The notes below the pieces were generated by a model. It worked only from the letters and a program-made list of their open reading frames with translations, did not search any database and was not told the DNA's origin. 64,000 nucleotides of DNA, from the NCBI RefSeq assembly GCF_028682175.1, contig NZ_JANHKS010000009.1:1-64000 (forward strand), written 5' to 3'. Below are positions 1-9,396 of this stretch, one piece after another; positions within the stretch are counted from its first letter, which is position 1, and each line of letters opens with the position of its first letter. This DNA comes from Pseudomonas putida (GTDB lineage: Bacteria > Pseudomonadota > Gammaproteobacteria > Pseudomonadales > Pseudomonadaceae). Both the position numbers and the translations under genes were made by a program.

Positions 1-4
1 GGGG

Positions 5-937
5 CTACAAACTCTCCAGACACCCCGCCAGGTCATCAGCCAGCTTGTTCAACAGCTGCTCATAGCCTTGCGCAGTGGCAGGCGTATAACCGCCCAACCC
101 ATCCAGCTCGGCCAGCTTCACCGGCAAGCCCGCGCTCAGGGTGTCGGCCAGTTTCGGACGCAGGGGCGGCTCGCTGAACACGCAGGTCTTGCCGTACTCG
201 GTCAGGCGCGCACGCATCGCAGCGACGTGTTGGGCACCGGGCTGGACTTCATGGCTGACCGCGAACACGCCCGCATGCTGGATGCCATAGGCCTCTTCGA
301 AATAGTCGAAAGCCTCATGAAACACGAAGTATTTCTTGTCAGCGATGCCCGCAACACGCTGTTTGATTTTCGCGTCCAGCGCGTCCATCCGCTCATCGAA
401 CGCCTTGACGTTGCTCTCGTAGCGCGCAGCATTGGCCGGATCCGCCTGGCTCAGGTCAGCGGCCATTTTCGCGGCGATGACGCGAGCGTTGACGGTGGAC
501 AGCCACAAATGCGCATCGACGCTGCCAGGGCGGTGATCGTGGTCATGCTCGTCGTCATCCCCGTCATCGTGATGCTCGCTGCCGGCAACGAAATGACGCA
601 AATGCATCCCCGGCAGGGTCTGCACGGCCACCGACGCCTTGGTGCGACCACTTAACACGCGAGGCAGGAAGGTTTCCATGTCAGGGCCGATCCAGTACAG
701 CAGGTCGACCTCCTGAACCCGCCGTACGTCGGATGGGCGCAGTGCATAGTTATGCGGCGATGCACCCGGGGGCAGCAGCACTTCAGGCACCGCGACACCA
801 TCCTGTACGGCCGCTGCAATCAGCTGCAACGGCTTGATGCTGGTCAGCACCCGAACATCGGCCTGAGCCGTGGAAATTGCGGAAAAACCGGTGATGAACA
901 CGACAAAAATTAAAAAAATTCGGGACACGATGACCAC
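5..937 (-). CDS. znuA: Zinc ABC transporter, periplasmic zinc-binding protein ZnuA
   Basis: Captures Zn(II) in the periplasm and delivers it to the ZnuBC importer. The 310-residue product has a signal peptide (about residues 1-26, ending STAQA) and the cluster A-I metal-binding layout: a His after PPGASP, a His/Asp-rich loop at about residues 121-137, His in DAHLWLS and His in FHEAFDYF. The acidic His loop is typical of ZnuA and distinguishes it from manganese-binding relatives. It is divergent from zur-znuC-znuB with 57 bases between starts, so a shared Zur-controlled promoter is likely. The start is GTG at 937; a second in-frame GTG at 928 (giving MSRIFLIF) is equally plausible because neither has a strong ribosome binding site. 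Confidence 0.96.
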   Translation of the reverse strand: MVIVSRIFLIFVVFITGFSAISTAQADVRVLTSIKPLQLIAAAVQDGVAVPEVLLPPGASPHNYALRPSDVRRVQEVDLLYWIGPDMETFLPRVLSGRTKASVAVQTLPGMHLRHFVAGSEHHDDGDDDEHDHDHRPGSVDAHLWLSTVNARVIAAKMAADLSQADPANAARYESNVKAFDERMDALDAKIKQRVAGIADKKYFVFHEAFDYFEEAYGIQHAGVFAVSHEVQPGAQHVAAMRARLTEYGKTCVFSEPPLRPKLADTLSAGLPVKLAELDGLGGYTPATAQGYEQLLNKLADDLAGCLESL

Positions 938-955
938 TCATGGGGGCAGGAACGG

Positions 956-970
956 GTAACATAATAACGT
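956..970. promoter_or_regulatory. Candidate Zur operator between znuA and zur
   Basis: The 57-base gap between the divergent starts contains an AT-rich run GTAACATAATAACGT in otherwise GC-rich DNA. It resembles the GTTAT-AT-ATAAC core of proteobacterial Zur boxes but is only an imperfect dyad. Position and neighbours make it the best candidate; the match itself is weak. Confidence 0.3.
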
Positions 971-994
971 CTCTCTCAAAAGTCGTCGCCGCCC

Positions 995-1477
995 ATGTCC
1001 AAAACTCCACTGGCCAGCCGCCCCCACGATCACTCCCATTGCGTGCACAGTGCACTCGCGCAAGCCGACGCCCTGTGCGCCGGAAAAGGCCTGCGCCTGA
1101 CAGCGCTGCGCCGTCGCGTGCTGGAGCTGGTCTGGCAGAGCCACAAGCCGCTGGGCGCCTATGACATCCTCGCCGTCTTGAGCGAAGAGGACGGCCGCCG
1201 CGCCGCGCCACCCACGGTGTACCGCGCGCTGGACTTCCTGCTTGAACACGGCCTGGTTCACCGCATCGCGTCGTTGAACGCCTTCGCCGGCTGCAATCAT
1301 CCCACTCACGCCCATCAGGGCCAGTTCCTGATCTGCCGCGAATGCCATGCCGCCATCGAGCTGCAACATGGCGCCATCAGCTCGGCCATTGTCAGCGCGG
1401 CCAACGAAGTCGGCTTTGCGGTGGAAACCCAGACCGTCGAAGTGGTCGGGGTATGCGCTGGCTGCAAGGCCGCCTGA
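995..1477 (+). CDS. zur: Zinc uptake regulator Zur (Fur family)
   Basis: Zn-responsive repressor of the znu genes. The 160-residue protein has the Fur-family winged helix (about 35-95; [14 protein letters not shown], then [17 protein letters not shown]) followed by the metal-binding region with NHPTHAHQ, a CxxC (CREC, about 112-115) and a second CxxC near the C terminus (CAGC), the structural zinc site. Its stop TGA overlaps the znuC start by one base (TGATG), indicating translational coupling in a zur-znuC-znuB operon. The order zur-znuC-znuB opposite znuA is the usual Pseudomonas arrangement (gene called np20 in P. aeruginosa). Confidence 0.96.
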   Translation: MSKTPLASRPHDHSHCVHSALAQADALCAGKGLRLTALRRRVLELVWQSHKPLGAYDILAVLSEEDGRRAAPPTVYRALDFLLEHGLVHRIASLNAFAGCNHPTHAHQGQFLICRECHAAIELQHGAISSAIVSAANEVGFAVETQTVEVVGVCAGCKAA

Positions 1478-2283
1478 TGAGCGACGCACTGATTCGCCTG
1501 AACGCCGTCAGCGTGACCCGTTCGGGCCAAAGCGTGCTGGACAACATCCAGCTCAGCGTCCGTCCCGGCGAGATCGTCACCCTCATCGGCCCCAATGGCG
1601 CGGGCAAGACCACCCTGGTTCGTGCCGTCCTGGGTCTGCTCAAGCCCGATTCGGGCGAGGTGTGGCGCAAGCCGAAGCTGCGTGTGGGCTACATGCCACA
1701 GAAACTGCACGTGGACGCCACGCTGCCGCTTTCGGTACTGCGTTTTCTGCGCCTGGTGCCGGGCGTCGATCGGGAAACCGCGCTGGCTGCGCTGGTTGAA
1801 GTCGGGGCTGAAAAAGTCATCGACAGCCCGCTGCAAGGCATTTCCGGCGGCGAGATGCAGCGCGTCTTGCTGGCCCGCGCGCTGCTGCGTGAACCCGAAC
1901 TGCTGGTGCTCGACGAGCCCGTGCAAGGGGTGGACGTCGCCGGGCAAGCCGAGCTGTACGCGCTGATTACCCAACTGCGCGACCGCCATCAGTGCGGCGT
2001 GCTGATGGTGTCCCATGACCTGCACCTGGTGATGAGCACCACCGATCAGGTGGTCTGCCTGAACCGTCATGTCTGCTGCTCCGGCCACCCCGAGCAGGTC
2101 AGCAACGACCCGGCCTTCGTCGAGCTGTTCGGTCAGAACGCGCCGAGCCTGGCGATCTATCACCACCACCACGATCACGCCCACGATCTGCATGGCGAAG
2201 TGTGCCAGCCGGCACCGGCGGCCGATCACGCCCACCCTCACAACCATACTCATGACCACGGGGACAGCTGCAAGCATGGCTGA
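1477..2283 (+). CDS. znuC: Zinc ABC transporter ATPase ZnuC
   Basis: ATPase that powers zinc import through ZnuB. The 268-residue protein shows Walker [10 protein letters not shown] (about 36-44), the ABC signature [15 protein letters not shown], Walker B LLVLDEP and the switch His in MVSHDLH. The start at 1477 overlaps the zur stop; the frame is open further upstream but only as a zur shadow. Its last ~45 residues form a tail rich in His, Asp and Cys ([26 protein letters not shown]), which is not needed for an ABC ATPase and probably binds zinc in the cytoplasm. The end overlaps znuB by 8 bases. Confidence 0.96.
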   Translation: MSDALIRLNAVSVTRSGQSVLDNIQLSVRPGEIVTLIGPNGAGKTTLVRAVLGLLKPDSGEVWRKPKLRVGYMPQKLHVDATLPLSVLRFLRLVPGVDRETALAALVEVGAEKVIDSPLQGISGGEMQRVLLARALLREPELLVLDEPVQGVDVAGQAELYALITQLRDRHQCGVLMVSHDLHLVMSTTDQVVCLNRHVCCSGHPEQVSNDPAFVELFGQNAPSLAIYHHHHDHAHDLHGEVCQPAPAADHAHPHNHTHDHGDSCKHG

Positions 2284-3058
2284 CTTTCTACTCTATGCCT
2301 TGCTCGCAGGCCTCGCGCTGGCCGTGGTGGCCGGCCCTCTGGGTTCGTTCGTGGTCTGGCGGCGCATGGCCTATTTCGGCGACACCCTGTCCCACGCGGC
2401 GCTGCTGGGCGTTGCCCTGGGCTTTCTGCTGGACATCAGCCCGACCATCGCCGTGACCGTCGGCTGCCTGTTGCTGGCGATCCTGCTGGTGACCCTGCAA
2501 CAGCGCCAGCCGCTGGCTTCCGACACGCTGCTGGGGATCCTCGCGCCGAGCACGCTGTCGTTGGGCCTTGTGGTACTGAGCTTCATGCGCGATGTGCGCA
2601 TCGACCTGATGGGTTACCTGTTCGGCGACCTGCTGGCGATCAGCCCGACCGATCTTTCCTGGATTCTGGGTGGCAGCGCCGCGGTGCTGGTATTGATCTG
2701 CGCGCTGTGGCGGCCATTGCTGGCGATCACCGTGCATGAAGAACTGGCGACCGTCGAAGGCTTGCCCGTGGCCACGCTGCGCATGACGCTGATGCTGCTG
2801 ATCGCCGTGGTCATCGCAGTGGCGATGAAAATCGTGGGTGTGTTGCTGATCACGTCCCTGCTGATTATCCCGGCCGCTGCGGCACAACGTCACGCTCGCT
2901 CGCCTGAGCAAATGGCGCTAGGGGCGAGCGTCATCGGCATCCTGGCGGTGTGCGGCGGGCTGGCGCTTTCCTGGTTCAAGGACACCCCCGCAGGCCCGTC
3001 TATTGTGGTCTCTGCCGCAGCCCTGTTTCTGCTGAGCTTCGTTTTGCCCAAGCGGTAG
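2276..3058 (+). CDS. znuB: Zinc ABC transporter permease ZnuB
   Basis: Inner-membrane permease of the zinc importer (ABC-3 family). The 260 residues contain about seven to eight hydrophobic helices, beginning [18 protein letters not shown], and the family motif around [17 protein letters not shown] that contacts the ATPase. The start at 2276 lies inside the last codons of znuC, an overlap that implies coupled translation. A longer frame upstream is only a shadow of znuC. Confidence 0.96.
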   Translation: MADFLLYALLAGLALAVVAGPLGSFVVWRRMAYFGDTLSHAALLGVALGFLLDISPTIAVTVGCLLLAILLVTLQQRQPLASDTLLGILAPSTLSLGLVVLSFMRDVRIDLMGYLFGDLLAISPTDLSWILGGSAAVLVLICALWRPLLAITVHEELATVEGLPVATLRMTLMLLIAVVIAVAMKIVGVLLITSLLIIPAAAAQRHARSPEQMALGASVIGILAVCGGLALSWFKDTPAGPSIVVSAAALFLLSFVLPKR

Positions 3059-3214
3059 AACCTTGTGCTGGAACAACAGTCATACTCGGCAATAATTGAA
3101 TGGCGGCAATATGCAATGACCCACTGCAGGCCGCCGATGTCGATCAGTTATTTTCGGTGCAAGGCACTTTTGTGTAGACTTGCTCGTTTTTTGCGCAAAT
3201 AGAGAATCGCAGGA

Positions 3215-3928
3215 ATGAAGCCGTTCCCATCCCGTTATCTGCTGCTTGCTGCATTTTCCATCGTATTGACCGCCTGCCAGAGCAAGCCTGTCGAGCCGCC
3301 CGCAGCCGTTGCGGCGCCTGATGCCTACCAGCAGCTGGAGCAGAACATCGCCAGCAGTGAACTGGCCACCGCCGAAGACCAGCTCGCCGCGCTGCAAGCC
3401 AAGGACCCTGACGATCCTCGCCTGGAGCAACTTCAGCGCGAACTGGCCGAGGCCTACCTGAGCCGCAGCCAGATCGTTCTGCAAAAGGGTGATGTCAACG
3501 CTGCCGCCACCGCACTGAGCCGCGCCCGCGCGCTGATGCCCAAGGCACCGGCGCTGACCAGCGGCGTCAACGGCGCCATCGCCCACGCCCGCAAGGCCGA
3601 GCTGGACAAGGCCGAAGCCGAGCTGCGCGCCGCCGAGGCCAAGCGCACGGCCAAGATCATCGACCCGACCGTCGAGAGCACCACGATCAGGCTGAAGATC
3701 GACGATTCGAAACAGATGCGCCGCCAATTGAACGACATCGCCGCCGATATCACCGCGTTCAACTGCGAAGTGACGGTTCAGGTCCCGCGCACCGACGACT
3801 ATCCGTGGCTGGCCACCTTGCTGACCAAGCGGGTGAGCAAGATCAATCCGGACTTCGAGCTGCAGATCCAGCGCGAGATTGAGAAGACCGAGCCTGCGCA
3901 GATCATCCTGAAGCCTGCGAAGCTTTGA
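3215..3928 (+). CDS. Putative lipoprotein with coiled-coil/TPR-like region (PA5502-type)
   Basis: Function unknown. The 237-residue product has a lipoprotein signal peptide with lipobox LTAC (Cys about residue 21). Residues 40-150 are Ala/Glu/Leu-rich and look helical, possibly TPR-like (AEDQLAALQAKDPDDPRLEQLQRELAEAY and a second similar block), followed by a compact C-terminal domain. From memory the homologue sits beside znuB in P. aeruginosa (PA5502), so the association with the zinc locus is conserved, but no role can be inferred from sequence. It is 156 bases after znuB, probably with its own promoter, and ends at a strong terminator. Confidence 0.85.
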   Translation: MKPFPSRYLLLAAFSIVLTACQSKPVEPPAAVAAPDAYQQLEQNIASSELATAEDQLAALQAKDPDDPRLEQLQRELAEAYLSRSQIVLQKGDVNAAATALSRARALMPKAPALTSGVNGAIAHARKAELDKAEAELRAAEAKRTAKIIDPTVESTTIRLKIDDSKQMRRQLNDIAADITAFNCEVTVQVPRTDDYPWLATLLTKRVSKINPDFELQIQREIEKTEPAQIILKPAKL

Positions 3929-3947
3929 TTGTTTTTTGAGCAAAACA

Positions 3948-3979
3948 AAGGCGTTGCCCTCACAGGCAACGCCTTTTTT
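3948..3979 (+). terminator. Rho-independent terminator after the lipoprotein gene
   Basis: An 11-bp stem (AAGGCGTTGCC / GGCAACGCCTT) with a short loop is followed by a T run, 19 bases after the lipoprotein stop. Confidence 0.9.
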
Positions 3980-3996
3980 ATTGCTCAAACATTGGC

Positions 3997-4089
3997 CCTG
4001 TAGGAGTGAGCTTGCTCGCGATTGCGGACACTCAGGCAACACCGCTTTGCCTGATCTGACGCCATCGCGAGCAAGCTCACTCCTACAGG
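3997..4089. repeat. REP pair, family A (GTAGGAGTGAGCTTGCTCGCGA)
   Basis: Two inverted copies of a palindromic arm, CCTGTAGGAGTGAGCTTGCT and its complement, separated by about 40 bases. It lies between the convergent lipoprotein gene and katE. Same family at 13734, 24118, 37220, 40874 and 49947. Confidence 0.9.
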
Positions 4090-4116
4090 TTTCTCATCGT
4101 CCGGCTCGGCGGATTA

Positions 4117-6273
4117 TCACGCCGGAATCGCCTTGGCCTTCGGCTCCCGCGCCCACACCCGGTGCTGCTGGATGGCGTCGAAGAACGCCTTGAACGACTT
4201 CTCATCCGACACGGCCAGCAACCCCGCATCCGCCTCAAGACGCAGCAAGTCGATCAAATCCTGCGCATCTCCTGCATAGGCAATCGCCTTCAGGTGCTTA
4301 TAGGCCTCCAGCACGAAGTGCAGTGCCACGCCATTGCCGCTCAATGCCTTCACCGACGCCCCGCCCGGGATGAACACCGCATCGAAGATGACCGACGGCA
4401 TCCCTTCCATCGACGCATCCACCGCCAGGGTCTTGCCGCCTGCGGTCTTCACCGGTGCGGAGGTCGGGCCGAGAACCTTGGCGTGGGCCGACTGGGCTTC
4501 CAGAGCAGCCTTCATGGTCGCCACGGCCTTATCGTCCACGCCGTCGGCCACGAGAATGGCCACTTTGCGCGAGGCGATGTCGCCGGCCAGCAGATTGACC
4601 TGACTGAGCAGCGGCGACGTGTCCACCGTCGGTTTGCCGGTCTTCTGCGGTTTCACGGTCGCACCCTTGGGCGCAGGCAGGCCGAGGTTTTCCGCGACTC
4701 GCTTGGCCAGAGTCAGGTCGATGTTGGCCAGGATCTCGTTCACCTGGCGCGCGCGAATGTGTTCACGCTCAACCTTGCCCAGCTCGAAGCTGTAGGCAGC
4801 GATGATGTGTTCCTTTTCGTGCTCGCTCATGCTGTTGAAGAACAGCGTGGCCTGGGAGAAGTGATCGCCGAACGACGGGCTGCGCTCGCGTACCTTGTGC
4901 GCTTCGATGCGTTCCTGATACGTCTCGAAGCCGCCATCCTGCGGTGCTGCCGGGGTTTCCTTCGGCCAGCCGCCGTCAATGGAGTTGGGCTCGTAGGACG
5001 CGCGGCCCTTGTCGATGGTCATGCGGTGCTGGGCATCGCGCTGGCCACTGTGGTTCGGCGCAACCGGGCGGTTGATCGGGATCTCGTGAAAGTTCGGCCC
5101 GCCCAGTCGGCTGATCTGCGTATCGGTGTAGGAAAACAGCCGGCCCTGGAGCAGCGGGTCATTGGAGAAGTCGATGCCTGGCACGATATGGCCCGGGCAG
5201 AACGCTACCTGCTCGGTCTCGGCGAAATAGTTGTCAGGGTTACGGTTGAGCACCATCTTGCCCAGCGGCGTCACCGGCACCATCTCTTCGGGGATGATCT
5301 TGGTGGGGTCCAGCAGGTCGAAATCGAACTTGTGCTCGTCCTCTTCAGCGACGATCTGCACGCCCAGTTCCCACTCAGGGTAATCGCCGGACTCGATGGA
5401 CTCCCACAGGTCACGACGGTGGTAGTCGGTGTCCTTGCCCGCCAGCTTCTGCGCTTCGTCCCACAGCAGCGAGCAGGTGCCGTACTTGGGCTTCCAGTGG
5501 AATTTCACGAACGAGGCCTTGCCCTCGGTATTGATCATGCGGAAGGTGTGAATGCCAAAGCCCTGCATGCTGCGCAGATTTTTCGGGATGGCCCGGTCGG
5601 ACATGGCCCACAACACCATGTGCGCCGACTCCGGCACCAGCGAGACGAAATCCCAGAAGGTGTCGTGGGCCGAGCCGCCGGTAGGAATCTCGTTGTGAGG
5701 CTCGGGCTTCACGGCGTGGACGAAGTCAGGAAACTTGATCGCATCCTGGATGAAGAACACTGGCATGTTGTTGCCCACCAGGTCGTAGTTGCCTTCACCC
5801 GTGTAGAACTTCACGGCAAACCCGCGCACGTCGCGTACGGTATCGCCCGATCCGCGCGGCCCCTGCACCGTGGAAAACCGCACGAATACCGGGGTCTTCT
5901 TCCCCGGATCGCGCAGGAATTCAGCCTTGCTCAGCGCAGAATGGTTCTCGTAGGTCTGAAAGTAACCGTGAGCAGCCGTGCCGCGAGCGTGAACGATGCG
6001 TTCTGGAATACGTTCATGGTCAAAATGCGTGATCTTCTCGCGCATGATGAAGTCTTCAAGCAGCGACGGCCCGCGATTGCCGACCTTCAGCGAGTTCTGG
6101 TTATCCGAAACCTTCACCCCGTGGTTGGTGCGCAGGGCCTGACCAGTGGCGTCGGAGCGGAACTGTTCGAGGCTTTGCAGCTTCTCGTTGGTGTTGCCAC
6201 GGTCCAGTGTGTCGGTACCTGCCAACTCGCTCTTCGGTGTATCGCTAACAGGGGTCGTTTTCTTGGTAGCCAT
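4117..6273 (-). CDS. katE: Large-subunit catalase HPII
   Basis: Heme catalase (2 H2O2 to 2 H2O + O2), usually stationary-phase/stress induced. At 718 residues it is a clade 2 large-subunit enzyme: catalase core about 60-560 and a C-terminal flavodoxin/DJ-1-like domain about 565-718 ([12 protein letters not shown]). Visible catalytic elements are the distal His 95 in [14 protein letters not shown], the distal Asn in [17 protein letters not shown], and the proximal heme-ligand Tyr in [18 protein letters not shown]. The start at 6273 has a good ribosome binding site (CGAGGAG). It is monocistronic and convergent with the upstream lipoprotein gene. Confidence 0.97.
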   Translation of the reverse strand: MATKKTTPVSDTPKSELAGTDTLDRGNTNEKLQSLEQFRSDATGQALRTNHGVKVSDNQNSLKVGNRGPSLLEDFIMREKITHFDHERIPERIVHARGTAAHGYFQTYENHSALSKAEFLRDPGKKTPVFVRFSTVQGPRGSGDTVRDVRGFAVKFYTGEGNYDLVGNNMPVFFIQDAIKFPDFVHAVKPEPHNEIPTGGSAHDTFWDFVSLVPESAHMVLWAMSDRAIPKNLRSMQGFGIHTFRMINTEGKASFVKFHWKPKYGTCSLLWDEAQKLAGKDTDYHRRDLWESIESGDYPEWELGVQIVAEEDEHKFDFDLLDPTKIIPEEMVPVTPLGKMVLNRNPDNYFAETEQVAFCPGHIVPGIDFSNDPLLQGRLFSYTDTQISRLGGPNFHEIPINRPVAPNHSGQRDAQHRMTIDKGRASYEPNSIDGGWPKETPAAPQDGGFETYQERIEAHKVRERSPSFGDHFSQATLFFNSMSEHEKEHIIAAYSFELGKVEREHIRARQVNEILANIDLTLAKRVAENLGLPAPKGATVKPQKTGKPTVDTSPLLSQVNLLAGDIASRKVAILVADGVDDKAVATMKAALEAQSAHAKVLGPTSAPVKTAGGKTLAVDASMEGMPSVIFDAVFIPGGASVKALSGNGVALHFVLEAYKHLKAIAYAGDAQDLIDLLRLEADAGLLAVSDEKSFKAFFDAIQQHRVWAREPKAKAIPA

Positions 6274-6678
6274 CAGACAGAAACTCCTCGGTTCAGGCGG
6301 CTCTCACTCACCCCTGCGTAGGCAAGGGCGGTTCAAGCTCGGTAAGCAGGGATTTCCCTGACAAAGCACAGGGAGAAATCGCGGCGCTTACTTAATGACT
6401 GAGGAGAAAAATGGCCGTTCCGTGTTTTTTCCGACCTTTGGTCTAACGTTGCTTGGGCCATCAACACCGGTTGTTATGACCGTTGGGCAGGTCATCTGCC
6501 AAATAAATACTAAGAATGCTGGGCCCAAGCCCGGCCTGACAGGCTAAAATGCGCGCCCGGTTTATCCAGCCGAGGCGATAAATGGCCGAAATGGCATCGC
6601 CCCAGCAGTTCGCCCGCGCTCAAAGTGCCTTCAAGATTGCGAACTGAATTTCCAACGCGCCCCCACAAGGTTCGCTAC
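6274..6678. other. Intergenic region between divergent katE and metNIQ
   Basis: 405 bases with no plausible gene. It must hold the katE and metN promoters. I see AT-richer DNA around 6497-6512 (AAATAAATACTAAGAATG), which could supply a -10 element, and an inverted repeat at 6476-6495. I see no SAM riboswitch fold and no MetJ-type AGACGTCT boxes. Confidence 0.6.
6476..6495. promoter_or_regulatory. Inverted repeat in the katE-metN gap
   Basis: ATGACC-N8-GGTCAT, perfect 6-bp arms. It could be a regulator half-site pair or a small hairpin; the bound factor is unknown. Confidence 0.2.
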
Positions 6679-7686
6679 GTGATCGAGTTTCATAACGTCC
6701 ATAAAACCTATCGGGTTGCCGACAGGGAAATTCCCGCGCTGCATCCCACCAGCCTGCAGGTCCAAGCCGGCCAGGTGTTTGGCCTGATTGGCCACTCCGG
6801 CGCAGGCAAAAGCACCATGCTGCGTCTGATCAACCGTCTTGAAGCGCCAAGCGGCGGCAAGATCCTGGTCGATGGCGTGGATGTCACCGCCCTTGATGCG
6901 GATGGCTTGCGCGGCTTCCGGCGTCAGGTCGGGATGATCTTCCAGCACTTCAACCTGCTGTCGTCCAAGACCGTGGCCGACAACGTCGCCATGCCGCTGA
7001 CCCTGGCCGGGGACATGTCCCGTGCGCAGATCGATCAGCGTGTGGCCGAGTTGCTGGCGCGGGTCGGGCTGTCCGACCACGCGAAGAAGTACCCGGCGCA
7101 GTTGTCCGGCGGCCAGAAACAGCGCGTCGGCATCGCCCGCGCCCTGGCGACCAAGCCCAAGATCCTGCTGTGCGACGAGGCCACCAGTGCCCTGGACCCG
7201 CAGACCACGGCGTCGGTGCTGCAGCTGCTGGCGGAGATCAACCGCGAGCTGAAACTGACCATCGTACTGATCACCCACGAGATGGACGTCATTCGTCGCG
7301 TCTGCGATCAGGTGGCGGTGATGGATGCCGGGGTGATCGTCGAGCAGGGCGCGGTGGCCGATGTGTTCCTGCACCCCAAGCACCCGACCACCCGCCGTTT
7401 CGTCCAGGAAGACGAGCAGGTCGACGAGAACGAGCAGAATTCGGACTTCGCCCACGTGCAGGGCCGCATCGTGCGTCTGACGTTCCAGGGCGAAGCGACC
7501 TACGCACCGCTGCTGGGTACCGTCGCCCGGGAAACCGGCGTGGACTACAGCATCCTGGCCGGTCGTATCGACCGCATCAAGGACACTCCCTACGGGCAAC
7601 TGACGCTGGCCATCACTGGCGGCGACATGGAGGCCGCGTTCGCGCGCTTCACCGCCGCTGACGTTCACATGGAGATCCTGCGCTGA
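6679..7686 (+). CDS. metN: Methionine ABC transporter ATPase MetN
   Basis: ATPase of the D/L-methionine importer. The 335-residue product has Walker [10 protein letters not shown], signature [15 protein letters not shown], Walker [14 protein letters not shown], and a C-terminal NIL (ACT-like) domain from about 260 that binds methionine and inhibits transport when the cell is replete. The start is taken as GTG at 6679 ([13 protein letters not shown]), matching the family N-terminus; an in-frame ATG at 6625 would add 18 untypical residues. First gene of metN-metI-metQ. Confidence 0.95.
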   Translation: MIEFHNVHKTYRVADREIPALHPTSLQVQAGQVFGLIGHSGAGKSTMLRLINRLEAPSGGKILVDGVDVTALDADGLRGFRRQVGMIFQHFNLLSSKTVADNVAMPLTLAGDMSRAQIDQRVAELLARVGLSDHAKKYPAQLSGGQKQRVGIARALATKPKILLCDEATSALDPQTTASVLQLLAEINRELKLTIVLITHEMDVIRRVCDQVAVMDAGVIVEQGAVADVFLHPKHPTTRRFVQEDEQVDENEQNSDFAHVQGRIVRLTFQGEATYAPLLGTVARETGVDYSILAGRIDRIKDTPYGQLTLAITGGDMEAAFARFTAADVHMEILR

Positions 7687-8360
7687 TGGAAACCCTGCTC
7701 AATCTGTTTTCCAACGTCGACTGGTACGAAATCTGGGTCGCGACCGGCGACACGCTGATCATGCTTGGCGTATCCCTGGCGTTCACCGTGCTGCTGGGCC
7801 TGCCCCTGGGCGTGCTGATGTTCCTCACCTCGCCGCGCCAGTTGCTTGAAAACAAGCCGGTCTACGCCACTGTCGGTTTGATCGTAAACATGCTGCGGGC
7901 CTTGCCATTCATCATCCTGCTGATCGTGATGATGCCGCTGACCGAAGTCATCACCGGCACTTCGCTGGGTATTCTCGGCACCTTGCCGCCCTTGATCGCT
8001 GGCGCCACGCCGTTCTTCGCGCGCCTGGTGGAAACCGCGCTGCGTGAAGTGGATCGCGGCATCATCGAGGCCATTCAGGCGATGGGCGCCACCACCCGGC
8101 AGATCATCGTCAAGGCGCTGCTGCCCGAGGCGCGGCCGGGCATCCTGGCGGCGATCACCGTCACGGCCATTGCCCTGGTGTCGTTCACGGCCATGGCCGG
8201 TGCGGTCGGTGCGGGCGGGCTGGGTGACCTCGCGATTCGCTACGGCTACCAGCGCTTCCAGAACGATGTGATGTTCGTGACGGTCGTATTGCTGCTGGTG
8301 CTGGTGCAGATTCTGCAAACCGTGGGCGACAAGCTGGTCGCGCACTTTTCACACCGTTAA
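7686..8360 (+). CDS. metI: Methionine ABC transporter permease MetI
   Basis: Inner-membrane permease of the methionine importer; 224 residues with about five transmembrane helices and the ABC coupling motif near EAIQAMGATTRQIIVKALLPEA. Its ATG overlaps the metN stop (TGATG), so translation is coupled. Upstream of the metQ binding protein gene. Confidence 0.95.
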   Translation: METLLNLFSNVDWYEIWVATGDTLIMLGVSLAFTVLLGLPLGVLMFLTSPRQLLENKPVYATVGLIVNMLRALPFIILLIVMMPLTEVITGTSLGILGTLPPLIAGATPFFARLVETALREVDRGIIEAIQAMGATTRQIIVKALLPEARPGILAAITVTAIALVSFTAMAGAVGAGGLGDLAIRYGYQRFQNDVMFVTVVLLLVLVQILQTVGDKLVAHFSHR

Positions 8361-8425
8361 TTGAATTGGCCGGTTTCAACTGGCAGATGCGTGTCACTGG
8401 GCACGCATTTCAAGGAGTAAGAGAT

Positions 8426-9199
8426 ATGAAGAAGCTGTTGGCCGTTTTCGCCGCCGTCACCGCGCTGTCCGCCCACGCCGATGAAACCTTGACCGTCGCG
8501 GCGACCGCCGTGCCCCACGCCGAGATCCTGGAGTTCGTCAAACCTGCGCTGGCCAAAGAGGGCGTGACCCTGAACGTGAAGGTCTTCAACGACTATGTGC
8601 AGCCGAACGTGCAGGTCGACCAGAAGCGCATGGACGCCAACTTCTTCCAGCACCAGCCGTACCTGGACGAGTTCAACAAGGGCAAGGGCACTCACCTGGT
8701 GAGCGTGGCCAAGGTTCACGTCGAACCGTTCGGCGCGTATTCGGACAAGATCAAGAACCTGGCCGACCTGCCCGACGGCGCCACCGTTGCCCTGCCCAAT
8801 GACGCGACCAACGAAGGCCGTGCGTTCCTGCTGCTGGTCAAGGCCGGTCTGATCACCCTGAAGGATCCGACCAGCATCACCGCCAAGCCAAGCGATGTGC
8901 AGCAGAACCCTAAAGCGCTGAAATTCCGTGAGCTGGAAGCCGCGACCCTGCCGCGAGTGTTGACCCAGGTCGATCTGGCGCTGATCAACACCAACTACGC
9001 GCTGACCGCCAAGCTCGATCCGACCAAGGATGCGCTGATCATCGAAGGTCAGGAATCGCCGTACGCCAACATCCTGGTAACCCGCGAAGACAACAAGGAC
9101 GCGCCGGCCATCCAGAAGCTGGTCGCAGCCTTGCACAGCCCCGAAACCCGCGAGTTCATCCAGACCAAATACAAAGGCGCCGTGGTTCCGGCGTTCTGA
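8426..9199 (+). CDS. metQ: Methionine-binding protein MetQ (NlpA family)
   Basis: Extracytoplasmic methionine receptor of the MetNIQ importer. The 257-residue product starts at ATG 8426 after a clear AAGGAG ribosome binding site. The N-terminus is a classical signal peptide (MKKLLAVFAAVTALSAHA) rather than a lipobox, as is common in Pseudomonas MetQ copies. Family features include TVAATAVPHAEILE, the YVQPNVQVDQKRMDANFFQHQPYLDEFN block and ALPNDATNEGRALLLL-like residues. Last gene of the operon; a REP pair follows. Confidence 0.94.
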   Translation: MKKLLAVFAAVTALSAHADETLTVAATAVPHAEILEFVKPALAKEGVTLNVKVFNDYVQPNVQVDQKRMDANFFQHQPYLDEFNKGKGTHLVSVAKVHVEPFGAYSDKIKNLADLPDGATVALPNDATNEGRAFLLLVKAGLITLKDPTSITAKPSDVQQNPKALKFRELEAATLPRVLTQVDLALINTNYALTAKLDPTKDALIIEGQESPYANILVTREDNKDAPAIQKLVAALHSPETREFIQTKYKGAVVPAF

Positions 9200-9220
9200 T
9201 CCAGAGCTTTAAAGCCCACC

Positions 9221-9289
9221 CGTAGCAGTACGGCTTGCCGGCGGTAGCGATCTCAAGGACGCCCCCGCCGGCAAGCCGTGCTGCTACGG
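9221..9289. repeat. REP pair, family C (GTAGCAGCACGGCTTGCCGGCGG)
   Basis: Inverted arms CGTAGCAGTACGGCTTGCCG and CGGCAAGCCGTGCTGCTACG with a short centre. Located between convergent metQ and the SCO gene. Same family at 19273, 20984, 22060, 31707 and 52874. Confidence 0.9.
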
Positions 9290-9328
9290 TTACGGGTAGG
9301 TCGCAAAACAAGTGATCGCCTCAAGCCT

Positions 9329-9390
9329 CGTAGCAGCCGGGCTTGCCCGCGGGAGCGATCTCAAGGCCGCCCCCATCCGCAAGCCGACCA
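9329..9390. repeat. Second, degenerate family C REP element
   Basis: A left arm CGTAGCAGCCGGGCTTGCCC is still clear, but the right arm (CATCCGCAAGCCGACC) is eroded. It follows the intact element at 9221 by 40 bases. Confidence 0.7.
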
Positions 9391-9396
9391 TTACCC

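Noticed and set aside
4162..6321. A 719-codon open frame antisense to katE
   Set aside because: It mirrors the codon phase of katE in GC-rich DNA, lacks a ribosome binding site and has a low-complexity, shadow-type composition.
6274..6678. SAM riboswitch or MetJ operators before metNIQ
   Set aside because: No riboswitch core or AGACGTCT-type boxes were visible.
9221..9390. Possible CRISPR-like repeat cluster
   Set aside because: The repeats are inverted REP arms, not direct repeats with regular spacers, and no cas genes are present.
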